Shown in pieces: positions 39,491 to 49,800 of a DNA stretch of 64,000 nucleotides (positions are counted from its first letter, which is position 1; every line of letters begins with the position of its first letter). The position numbers and the translations under genes were made by a program. Source of the stretch: Craspedostauros australis (lineage: Eukaryota; Bacillariophyta; Bacillariophyceae; Mastogloiales; Achnanthaceae); the NCBI GenBank assembly GCA_026770025.1, contig JAMXDE010000003.1, positions 2,046,001 through 2,110,000 of the forward strand, in the 5' to 3' direction. The notes beneath the pieces were generated by a model. The model had not been told where the DNA came from. It saw nothing but the letters and a program-made list of their open reading frames with translations, and ran no database searches.

Positions 39491-40813
39491 CTACTTCATC
39501 AATATTTGCGTGATGACAGCCACTGGCGTGAACCTGACACAGTGTTTCTTCAGTAGATGGAGGTAGCGTTGAGCCAAGCATCCAAATTGCTGCAATCGCC
39601 GATTCACTGTTTCATGTCTTGCACGCACGTGCTCCTTTGCCTTCTTCTCTGCAGCTGACCAGTAGTTGTCTGGGGTACGCACTTTGAACGGCTTGCCTTT
39701 GTAGCCACCATCAGCTTCGACCATCTCATCTTCGTCCAACATGTGAATGGAGTTTCTCCTGAAGATTCTCATATCTGGAAACTTTCCACACAGAAATGGC
39801 CCACTGATCCATTCGATATCACCATTTTGAATGGAAATGACAACTTCGTATCGCAAACCAGGTCCTTTAAACTTATGCGACAACCATCCTGACCAGAAGA
39901 CAGCTGGCTCTTCAATTTGGAAGTCCGTTCCATCAACGCTCACTCTGCATGTGCGATTTCGATTGCCAATCATGTGATTCTCCCACTTGATCTGTGGTTG
40001 CAGCAGAGAGAAGTGAGGAGCAAGTTGGGATTGGAATGTGAGTGAATGGATGAGCTGTGCTTTGGTGTTCAGACAAATCACACGGCAATTGGAACTTACC
40101 CATCTTCCCTTGCCTTCTGCGATCAGGCCAATCGTTTTCCATACCCAAGTGGACAGAGTGGAGCAATCAATTCCAAGTTTGGTTGCCATTGTTCTCTGAG
40201 TGGAGTAGTCCTTCAGAAAGTGTAGTGTCCACAGCAGGTGATGCGGCTTCACTGCTTTGTGGAGCTTGCATTTCTTCCAGTTCAAGCCGCACACTGTCAG
40301 AGAGACGCCACACTGCGCCTGGACATGTTCGATGATGGCTCTTTTTGAGATGTGATTGGAGACATCATGAAGTACATATCTTGCTGTGGTGATAAGTATT
40401 GTTCCAGGGAAAGAGAGTCTGACATTGTGGAGTGTGAATAGAGGAAGAGAAGCAAGAGAGTCGGCTAAAGATGTGAGTTCGCAGAAAAGTGAATTCGCAC
40501 TCAATGCAAGATGCCAGTGATCAATAGTGCAGCAAGGAGAGCAACAGCAGGAAGTCTGCCATTGATGGTGGAAAGTTCCAACTCGTTTGCGCATGGTGCC
40601 TTGTGCTTCAAACCGATTGCAAGCTGCAGAGGCTGAATTGCCAAACTGGTTGCATGCCAGCTTCTGAATATTGCTGGAGACTGTTGATCTTGATGGCAAC
40701 ACTGGTGGTGAATGTGATGGTGGCAATGGTGGTGATGATAACAATGGAGCATTGTTACTTGTTTGATTCTGTTTTGTGTGAGTTGTGGGTGATGGAGTTG
40801 TTGATGATACCAA
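39491..40813 (-). CDS. DDE superfamily (Harbinger-type) transposase
   Basis: About 440 residues of open frame; the frame is open back to 40920 but has no ATG before codon 74 (40594), so the true start lies in an upstream segment. The C-terminal half carries the DDE endonuclease core: VSVDGTDFQIEEPAVFWSG (first Asp), CGKFPDMRIFRRN (second Asp), VEADGGYKG, and ARHETVNRRLQQFGCL (likely catalytic Glu), an arrangement typical of DDE_Tnp_4/Harbinger transposases. The middle has a helix-turn-helix-like segment (TMATKLGIDCSTLSTWVWKTI). The N-terminus is Ser/Thr/Pro-rich linker. Enzymatic role: cleavage and strand transfer of its own element. The upstream frame at 40899-41450 may be its N-terminal part, now out of frame or separated by an intron. 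Confidence 0.8.
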   Translation of the reverse strand: MVSSTTPSPTTHTKQNQTSNNAPLLSSPPLPPSHSPPVLPSRSTVSSNIQKLACNQFGNSASAACNRFEAQGTMRKRVGTFHHQWQTSCCCSPCCTIDHWHLALSANSLFCELTSLADSLASLPLFTLHNVRLSFPGTILITTARYVLHDVSNHISKRAIIEHVQAQCGVSLTVCGLNWKKCKLHKAVKPHHLLWTLHFLKDYSTQRTMATKLGIDCSTLSTWVWKTIGLIAEGKGRWVSSNCRVICLNTKAQLIHSLTFQSQLAPHFSLLQPQIKWENHMIGNRNRTCRVSVDGTDFQIEEPAVFWSGWLSHKFKGPGLRYEVVISIQNGDIEWISGPFLCGKFPDMRIFRRNSIHMLDEDEMVEADGGYKGKPFKVRTPDNYWSAAEKKAKEHVRARHETVNRRLQQFGCLAQRYLHLLKKHCVRFTPVAVITQILMK

Positions 40814-40898
40814 CCAAGGACTTGTCTGTGGAGTTGTCTGTGTGGCGCAGAGTGTCGCTGTTGGGCTGGTGGTGATGGAGAACCTCCAATTGTGTCCT

Positions 40899-41450
40899 CT
40901 ACTTTTTCGCTGATTCTTGGGAGCATGTCACTTGGAAACTGGGCGAGGTTTGCGCTGATACGATGGCTGAGGTTTCCAACAAATGGGTTGTTGCTGATGA
41001 TTGGCGACTGGCAATTGGAAGGTTGTTGTCGTTGGAGCGCAAGCCAGAAACTGCAACCTGCAAATCACAACGAGCATCATGTGAAAGTCTGGAGTTGTCT
41101 GGTGTCTGTGTGTGTTGGTGTCCACTCTGTGCAAATCCAGCTCCAGGTTGATCCTGTCTATTGGCTCTTGGCAACAGCAGCGCAGACAAAGCGGGACTCC
41201 TGCGCGCCTGCTGCTGCTGGGATTGGCGAGTCACTGACTCGCCACGAATCCCGGCGCTCTGGAATGCAAGAAGAGCATCATGGCACTTTTCTTGCAGCGT
41301 GTCCATTACAGCTTCCGGAGGGACAGAACAGAGCAACGCACCTCGGAATGATTGTTCAGCAATGTCCGTTATGCTCACAGGTGCTCCGAAACGTAATGTC
41401 AGTACTCCAAAGTCCTCAGATATGAATACATTAAATGCTGTTGGGTTCAT
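40899..41450 (-). CDS. Upstream ORF of the transposase, probably its N-terminal part
   Basis: ATG at 41450, 183 residues, stop at 40899. It begins with an ordinary-looking segment (ISEDFGVLTLRFGAPVSI, VMDTLQEKCHDALLAFQ) and passes into a Gln/Ser/Thr-rich linker. The transposase frame opens at the TGA near 40920, so the two frames overlap by about 20 bases and continue the same kind of linker. This suggests one protein split by a frameshift or an intron. No family recognised for the N-terminal segment. Confidence 0.4.
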   Translation of the reverse strand: MNPTAFNVFISEDFGVLTLRFGAPVSITDIAEQSFRGALLCSVPPEAVMDTLQEKCHDALLAFQSAGIRGESVTRQSQQQQARRSPALSALLLPRANRQDQPGAGFAQSGHQHTQTPDNSRLSHDARCDLQVAVSGLRSNDNNLPIASRQSSATTHLLETSAIVSAQTSPSFQVTCSQESAKK

Positions 41451-42477
41451 TCGTTTGCGCACGCGCGAATGTGCAAAATGCATGCTCGCCTTTGCACAGC
41501 GGAATTGAATTGCACACATACAAATGAACCTGAAAAGCATACTGCAAGCACACATCTTCGCTCATTGTCAACGAAGTTGCAGCAAATCATGATCTGAAGT
41601 GAAGTGCGAGAGTTTGTTGGAAATGACTCAAGAAACCAGTCATTTTGTTTCATCCCAGTACCGAAATGAAGGCCATTTCTTCATTCCACTGGAAGCCTGA
41701 AGGCGATTTCTTCCTGCCAATACCAAAATGAAGCGCAGACCCTTGACAATAACATGCATTGTGAGCAGGCTTGCTTGCGAAGTCCAGAATTGAATCTTGG
41801 AAGGCACACCAGTGCAGCTAAGCACATGTACATCAAAATTAACTTCATGCTACCACCCAAGATGAGCTTGCTCTCAATTGCAACCATGTCAATGTGGGTT
41901 GTGTTGGTCGTTTGACACACGAACCCAGGTGACATTTGGCCTGACAGCTTTGAGAAAACACTTCCCGTTTTGACGGTTGCCAATGTTCCACTGACAGAAG
42001 GTGACGATGGTGACGATGGTGATGCCTCCCACACAACCTCTCATAGTCTCGCTCACAAAACAGCGATCAGCGACCTTTGCTTCCCACTTCACATTTTCAG
42101 CCATGATCCGCCAGCAGCAGCAATGCCTTCTTCACAGGACTGCAAAAATGCAACAATACCACCATGGCACAGTGTAAGGGTAATTATGGCAAGCAACCAT
42201 GAGCCTGCAACTTGGTGGGTTTGATGTGGTTTGAAGATGGGCTTGCATATGTGTGCAACAGAGCCGATAACAGAAAGAATATAAGCTGCCTGCAGCTCTG
42301 CTCCTGAAAGTGAAGGACTTGTCCAGAGCCAGTCAGGCTATCTCGTGAGCATCGTGTGCTCCTGGAAATGAACCAATGCTTGATCAAGCACCCATACTCA
42401 TTTTTCTTCTGTCTTTCCTTTCATGTGCACAATTCATCAACACTGATCACAAGCACAACCTCCACATCTCATAAAAC

Positions 42478-44009
42478 ATGGGCAAGTGGCAAATCGTGAG
42501 CATTGTAGCAGCGATCCTCTTCGATTTGTTCAATTGGCTCATTGGTCTATATGACCCAAACAACTACTCAGCAGCTGTTCTTCGAAAGGACCCACACCAC
42601 CATCACATTTGGGATCAACACAAACTCAACACCTTCACAGGATACTGCAAGCAAGTGTCAATATTAGTCCTCAGACTCCAGCAGCACAAGGAAAGTAAGT
42701 CCTCATCTTTGCCACTGTTCTTTACAAGCTGTTGTTCTTGCAGTGCACTTCCTTGGACCCTTGTGCCTCACAGCTTGTGCTACCATGTTTCACTGTTTTC
42801 CTGCTTCTCAGTTCCACCATGTGAGCTCCTTACCAAGCTGCTAAGCATCAACCAAGGACCTCCAGCCAACAATGTCCGCCCCAAAGCAGTGCAGTACAAT
42901 CCAACTATATGCCAGCCAGAGGGCCCAGCTGCCAAGAAATGGAAATGACCACCACCACCTGATCTGGACGATGACATCAACTTTTGTCCTGGAGGAGGTG
43001 CTGACACCAACGAAGCAGCAGACACCACAAGACCATCACAGGCACAACCATTGGAAGGTCAAGTGGGGCCTGCATGAAACTTGGACCCAAAAGAAAGCTC
43101 CAGCATTGATGACAGCTACATTGAAGTTGAAGTTGACACTGTTGATCTTCCGGAAGATATTGCAACCATCAAGACCAACAAGATCGAGTCTTTGAACAAT
43201 GCCTTGAACACAATGAAGATCTCTTCAGGTGGTTCCTTTGGGAACGCGCATTTCGAGACAACATGGTGTGATTTTACGTGGTTAAAGACACCTTTGATCT
43301 CGATGGTGACATTTGAGAGCAGTACTTGGTGAACGTGCAGATGCTGTCTGGCACTGACACAGAATCTGAGAAGATTGAGGTGTCTACCTGTGGACACAAG
43401 GTCATTGCTACCATCCCAGTGGCTCCTGCAAACTATGATGCCTACTCTCTATTCAGCCTCTGCAACAGAGATGTCTTCAGCCACTTTTTTGACCACATGC
43501 AGAAAGGGATAGATGCATTCACAATGAAAGGCAACAAAGAATGTGCACCATGCACCTTCACAGTCCATTTTGAGGAGAAGCTGGAGTTTGGAACCTATGC
43601 AACAACATCACATCAGATGGGGCCCAAAGGTCAATTCAAGACTGTGGAGGATGGAGAGCCAGGTGGGTACATCTCAATTCAATTGTTTGCGGTGGTCCAA
43701 TCCACTGGATCAATGATTGAATCCCAAGCACGACGATCAAGAAAGACCATGGCCAAGCCAAAGAGCAGTCGAAGTGCAATGGCATCTCATAGTCGCAACC
43801 AACGCAGACGTACTTGTTGACAGGAGAATGGAGGAAGTGGCCAAGGCAGCAACAGGAATGATAGAGATGGCAACAACCAGCATCACCATGGCAATTATGA
43901 TTCGTGTGATAGAATGTTGATTGACAACGATGAGGAGAGCTTTGGAGATGAGGACCCACACAACGTTGGTCATGGAGGTGATATTGGCGACAACAATGAG
44001 AGCTTGTGA
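42478..44009 (+). pseudogene. Decayed second gene of the transposon
   Basis: Starts with ATG 42478. Reading frame 1 and then, from about 43200, frame 3 gives continuous protein-like sequence (for example FYVVKDTFDLDGD, EQYLVNVQMLSGTDTESEK, FSLCNRDVFSHFFDHMQKG) broken by a frameshift near 43150-43200 and by in-frame TGA codons at 42946, 43075, 43269, 43314 and 43818, before the last TGA at 44007. A possible short intron (GTAAGT at 42695 to TTCTTGCAG at 42743) lies near the start, though its removal leads to a new stop. No family recognised; by position it would be the transposon's accessory protein. All premature stops are TGA, as expected of CGA to TGA change, and 43441-43690 has no CpG. Confidence 0.55.
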
Positions 44010-44233
44010 TGCGGTTATAGCTTGCGATATATTATTGGTTCGTGGGCTGAAAAGATCAAGATGCCGACAGTGAAACTTCACTGTATGACAGCAAGGAGGC
44101 ACGTAAATGTGCATGACGGTTTGGAGTGGTTGGCGGTCCTGCGCCGTGTGTGCTGTTTGCTCATATCATGAAGCAGCGCTGCAAAGGTTATTGTTTTGTA
44201 ATTTCCACAGCCTCCCTACTCTAATTGGCTGCG

Positions 44234-44680
44234 TCATTCTCCCAATACGACTTTCTGTCTCATGGTGAATGTTTTGTGCCTTTTGGGGACACGCTCCCTG
44301 AGATGGCCTGTTCTCAACCGGCTTGAGACTACTTGTTGTTGAGAGCCAGGCAAGGCAGAGTGAACTAATTGATCGATGTGAACTGGAGTGAAGTTTGCAA
44401 TAGGTTGTGAATTACTATCGAAGTGGATTATGATGAGAGGTTGCCCAACTTGAGAAGTCATAGAAAAGTCAAGCATGCAAAGCCATGGGATAAGCCGTCC
44501 TTTGGTAGAATCAAACAGAACAGCACCTACTCCTGTAGAGCAGTTGATGCATATCCTTTCTTTGGAGATCTGACCCGAATCTTCTGATTCAGAGCAAGGA
44601 AGAGCTGTTCCGGTCTTGCTGAGATCTACTATCTGATTGGTTGCAGTAACAGATGACAGAAGGAAGCAATGTACTTGCAT
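44234..44680 (-). CDS. Hypothetical ORF at the transposon's right side (doubtful)
   Basis: 148 codons open on the minus strand, beginning MQVHCFLLSSVTATNQ. It contains a CINCSTGVGAVLFDSTKGRLIPWL-type hydrophobic stretch but no recognised domain. The composition fits the neighbouring transposon more than the host genes. May be a transposon fragment or chance. Confidence 0.2.
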   Translation of the reverse strand: MQVHCFLLSSVTATNQIVDLSKTGTALPCSESEDSGQISKERICINCSTGVGAVLFDSTKGRLIPWLCMLDFSMTSQVGQPLIIIHFDSNSQPIANFTPVHIDQLVHSALPGSQQQVVSSRLRTGHLRERVPKRHKTFTMRQKVVLGE

Positions 44681-46841
44681 ATGGAGGGCTTCTTGTGTCA
44701 GAGCAGATGGTGATGGACAGAGTGCAAGATCAGATCATTGTGAGAGCATAGCAAGTGTCTGATTTTGCACCCTGTCTTGCTCGGTTATCCACTGTGTCCT
44801 TGTTGCACATTTCTTGCATGTCAGTGAGTCCTGGTGTCAAGCAAGCAAGTTCATTTTGCTCACATGAGGACCCACTTACTTGGACTCAAAGCTCTAACAC
44901 GGTTGTGGGGATAGTGTGTCCCAACTCTCATCGTTGTCCCGCCACCAACCAGAGGCATAGCACGAAAAAACGCTGTTTGCTGCTAGATCGTCGCAGCGGT
45001 ACTCACTATCTGGCTAACGATGCCTTCGGCAGAAAATGCATGTCAAGATCACTGTGGGCGAGCACCAAAATGATCGTTGAGAGCGGAAGGGGATGATCTT
45101 GAACTTAGCCCCTTCCCAGCGTGTGCTACCGTCACTATGTGCGCATAATTCTGTGCTGTTGTCACAGCATTCGCAACCGTCCAATCCACGGAGGCCATTT
45201 TATTTCTTCGGCGGAGTTTCTGTTGCCGTCGCGCGATTGTTCATAAATGCCCCAGTTGAGTTCGTCCGTACTTATTGACATTCGTTTCAATCATGTCATC
45301 CACGATGACGTAGTGTCGTGTACGTTGCAAACTTCTCCTGGCGCGCAGGTGTCACTGGGAGGCTGTGTGAATAACGCGTCGAAGGGGAGGGAGTGAAACA
45401 GAGAAGAGCCAAAGCATGGTCTTGTGTGGACAGCTCAGGGCCATCTGTCTATTTGTACTAATTAATCTGATGCGTTCAATCGTGTCGCCGACGACAGCGA
45501 TACCTCTTGCCTTCCAGACAAGAAATGGGAAGATACTTTTTGTTCTTGGGAGGATTCGCACACAGTAATTGCCGATAGTACGCAGTCAGTTACCGCTGTG
45601 CCACAGCGCTCTCGCTCAGCCGTTGCATGTCCAAGAACTCAACAGGGAGTAATGGCAATCGCTCGCTACAACGAATGAGGCTTTATCGTGTCTACCCGCA
45701 GTTGTCATCCTTGAGATCGCGAAGAGGAGGTTGTTCGTCTGTGTTGTTGTTGATTGACGCCATTGTGTCATGGGGTCAGTCGGCTTTCATTGCCAGTATC
45801 CGAGTCGAAGCAGCATCATTTGCACTTCGATGTGACAAGACGGAAGCATTGTGGTTGCTGGTGAACATTGGAAGGTATAATACCAAGGTGGAGACGTTCC
45901 AATCTTTGTATTCGTATTCGTATTAATAGTCGTACATCTTCTTGTGGGCTACCGCGTGAAGGAGAATAGTTGTTGATACCAATACTACTACTCTCTGTCT
46001 GGTGAGAGCGTACGAAGAGTCTTCGTAGATCGACGCAGCTGAATCTGTAGAGAGAGATGCAGAGAGTGCTAGTATAATAGATATGATAGTTATCCGCATG
46101 GCGTCGCCAAGATTATGTAGAGTAGAGAAGAGAAGAGCAGGTTGTGCTCACCAGGGGCGAAGAGGACTCCAAAGTCGGCACTCTGCTACGCTCTGTTGGA
46201 GAAAGCTGTGGCGAGTATTCTCCACGTGCGCCAACAACGGCGCACAGCTCCCTGGATTGTGATTCTCATTGGCGCGTGGTCTTGACACAAAGAACCGGAG
46301 GCAGAACAGCAAAAAGACCGTTTCCATTCCCCACGGATGCGCAAACACAAAAGAGGGCAACGAGGGCAACCACAGCTTTTCGTTGTTGGGATTCTTCACA
46401 CACCGCACAGGCACTAAGAAGCACGTTGGCTTCGTCGCCTCTGCAAGCAGCTTTCATCACAAGACACGACCACCGACACGGATACGAACGGCATCAAACC
46501 ATAGTCGCATCATAGAATACACCGTACCATACGTGTAGGAGGAGAGCGTAGTGCAAGGCAGCGCAAGGAGAGGCAAGACAAGAAGCCGAAGTCACGCGCG
46601 GCAACCCAAGAACATTATTTACGTTAGATGCTGAGACTCTCTTGCAACGACAACCTCTTTGGCGACCTCTTTGACGACCCCTTCATCAGCTTCAGCAGCT
46701 TCGTGGATAATAGAGGGACGCAAGCACTCTCCTAATACTCTGCTCCATCCATCGTATCAGATCATATTGTATTGTATTGTATCATACAATACTGTTATTG
46801 ATAATAATCTGCTGCGTCCAGTTGAACTGCATTGCAAAAAG
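44681..46841. other. Intergenic region upstream of the plus-strand double-flytrap GPCR
   Basis: No supported gene in about 2.2 kb. The right part should hold the promoter and leader of the GPCR; a TTGTA-type short repeat lies at about 46768-46790. Short open frames only. Confidence 0.5.
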
Positions 46842-49800
46842 ATGAAGCCAAAAGGACAGACGATGGGGCAATCGAGATCAGATCCACGCAGGCGGCAACG
46901 GCAACGGCAGCAACATGACCAGTGTCAGCAACAACAGCAGCAACAACAACAACACCAGTCGCTGCTCGAACAGAATCGGGAGGAGATGAGATCGCGTCGT
47001 GCGTCCCGCAGCGTGCTGTCGAGTGCACGCATTCCAGAGGCATGTCCCTGTGCTCAATCATCCCACGATGACCAAGCTCATGCTCAATCATCCCATGCCT
47101 TCAGCACCGACAGATGCGTGCAGGCAGATGAAGACAGTTGCGGGAGGCGACGTCTGCAAGCAACGAAGCTGCCACAAGCACGAGCACCAACAGACGCAGA
47201 CGTACAACATTCAACATGCCATCCGTCGCATCGCCACCGGCATCGCCGCCTGTATCGCACGCCAAACTCCGAGATAAGGATCAGACGATGGTCGATCCCA
47301 TTCCTGCGAGTCATGCTCATCTCGGCCATCGTGCACCAATGGATTCTGGCAACATCGCTGGTGGCCGCCTCGGTGGAATCCGCAACGGGCTTCCTCCCGC
47401 TCACCCTCGACTGCGACCCCTGCATCGACCGGTCGCTGTACCAGATCCGGGTCATCCTGCCGGCCTCGCCATCGCCCTCCGCCGAGACCGACACCTTCTC
47501 CTACGTCGACTACGATTGGAACGCCCTGCACTGGCGCCAGATCCGCTCCGCCATGGACCAGCTGCAATCCGACTTCCGCATCCGCCTCGAGTACAGAATA
47601 CCCACGGGCATCGACGCGGGCTCGCGCCTCGAGCTCACCAACTACTACCGCACGCAGCTGCAGAACGCCAAGCAGGACTACTTCATCTACCAGTTCGAGA
47701 AGGAGCTGTACGACCGCTCCACGACGTCATCCTCCGATGCCGACAGCCGCCGCGCGTGGACGAGGACGAGGAACAACGCCGTGAGGCGTGACGATCCAAA
47801 CGCGTCCAAGCTGCCGCAGACGTCGCTGTCGGACAACCAGCGCATCGACGCGCTCTTCATCGCCATTCCGCCCTACCAGTCGCAGATCATGGACATGCTC
47901 TACCAGGATCTCGACATCACGGACTCGCTGCGCGCCACGTTGCCGCATCTCTTCGCGCGGCCCGATCGACCCATCGTGCACAACACGGTCCTGCCCATCT
48001 TCGGATTTCATTCGCTTCCGTCCTATCCCTCCGCCATCGGGGTGCCGCTACCGCAAGCGCAACCTGCAAAGGCTACAACGGATGCAACGGATGCAACGAC
48101 ACCAGCTGACGACGTCAAGGCCGTCGTGTCGTCCAAGCTCATGTCCTGGATTGGATACTCGGATCATGATATCGGGAAGCTCGCCATGCAGACCATCATC
48201 GACCGTCATCCCGAGGCCAACGACATGCTCTTCATCGCCACGCATCGATCCATCCAGAACGTCAATGTCTCCTCGTCGGCCTCCGCGTACATCTCCAACC
48301 TCGTGCAAGCGCGTTTGGATGGAATGGACCTCGTGAGGCGCCAGCACAACGATGCGATCACGCTGGATCCCCTCGATCTGCAACCCATCGACGTTAATGC
48401 CGATCAGCGCAAGGACGACGTGCAAGCGTCCATCAAGAACAAGCTCTTCGATGCCCACTACAATCGCTGCCGCTACGATGCCGTCTTCGTCGTCGATATC
48501 GACAGCCTCGATGCCGTCCTCGCCGTCATGGACGACGACGTGCGCGCGCGATGCACCGACACCGTCGTCATCGCGCTCGATATCGGCACGGTCTCGCCCG
48601 TCTACTACGATGCTATCCAACGATCGCACCTGCACTACGGCATCCAGGTCTCCAACACCTACATCGAAACGGCCCTGTCCATGATCTTCGCCATCTTCTT
48701 CATGACGGCCGGACAGCAGATCGCGGTGCCGCGCGAACGCAACGCCTACGTCACGGGGCCCAAGCTCATCGCGGCGCCCACGGCGGACGATACGCAAGCC
48801 TTCCTCGAGTGTCAGTTGAATGCCTTTCCCGTGTGTCCGGGGCCGTCGGCCGTCAACGTCGAAGAGCCGACGCTGGACACCCAGTCGCTGCGGCGCAGTG
48901 TCGATACGGAGACGCGTGCAAGCTTCGTCAGCACGAACAACGAGGGAGACACGGAGAGCCTCGTGTGGCCCAACGTCGTGTCGCCGTGTCCCTGTCTGCA
49001 ACGATCCAACGAGATCCGCCTGGGAGCCGTGCTGCACGGCGTCACGACGGACTCCTTCTGGGATCTCGTCTTCGACTCCGCGCAACAGGCCGCGCTCGAT
49101 ATGGGCACCATCCAGCTCGAGATGGATCGCATCACGCCGCAGGCCACAGCCACCATGGTGCACGAGCTCATGGCGGCCAGGATCCAGAATCTGTGCTCAT
49201 CCGGCGTCGACGGCATCATGGTCACCATCCCGTCCGATGTCGTTCTCCCAGCCATAGAGTACTGTCTGCAGTCCTCCATCCCCGTCGTCTCCATCAACAG
49301 CGGACTCGACACGGCGATGCGTCTCAATCAAAAGTACAACACCAACGCGACGGCGTCGGGCGAGTCCCTGTTCCTCTACCACATCGGCATGAACGAATTC
49401 AATGCCGGGTATCTGGCGGGACAGCGCATGATCGAGGAAGGTGACATGAAGTACGGCTACTGCATCGACCACGACGATGGCAACAGCGCCACCTTCGAGC
49501 GCTGTCGGGGATTTGAACAGGCGATTCTGGACAGCGACAGGAATGTCATCTTCAAGGCCAGAATCGCAATCCCGCCCGACAACACGGTGGAATACAAGCT
49601 CGTCGTCGAACAGAGCGTGCAGAACGATTTCAAGGACACCGGCATTCCTGCCAATTGGGATAAGATCGGCTTTTTGCTGACGGGATCGGTGCAGGTGCGC
49701 GCCATCCGAAGCACGCTGGGGTATGGTGTCGGTGTCGGAACGGAAGCTGTCACGGCTCCCATTGATTCCGAACTCCCGGAGAATCGCGACGGTGCAATAG

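Larger units (their letters stand above)
39284..44680. mobile_element. Harbinger-like DNA transposon, decayed; borders approximate
   Basis: A block of lower CpG content than the flanking genes, with a DDE transposase ORF on the minus strand and a broken second gene reading away from it on the plus strand. Two divergent genes are usual for Harbinger/PIF elements. No terminal inverted repeats or target-site duplication were found by eye, so the ends given are only the outermost open frames that share this composition. It sits between the two large GPCR paralogues. Confidence 0.6.

Noticed and set aside
42478-44009. TGA as a recoded (selenocysteine or reassigned) codon in the transposon gene
   Set aside because: Host genes in this window, such as both tandem receptors, end with TGA, and the gene also needs a frameshift, so decay is simpler.
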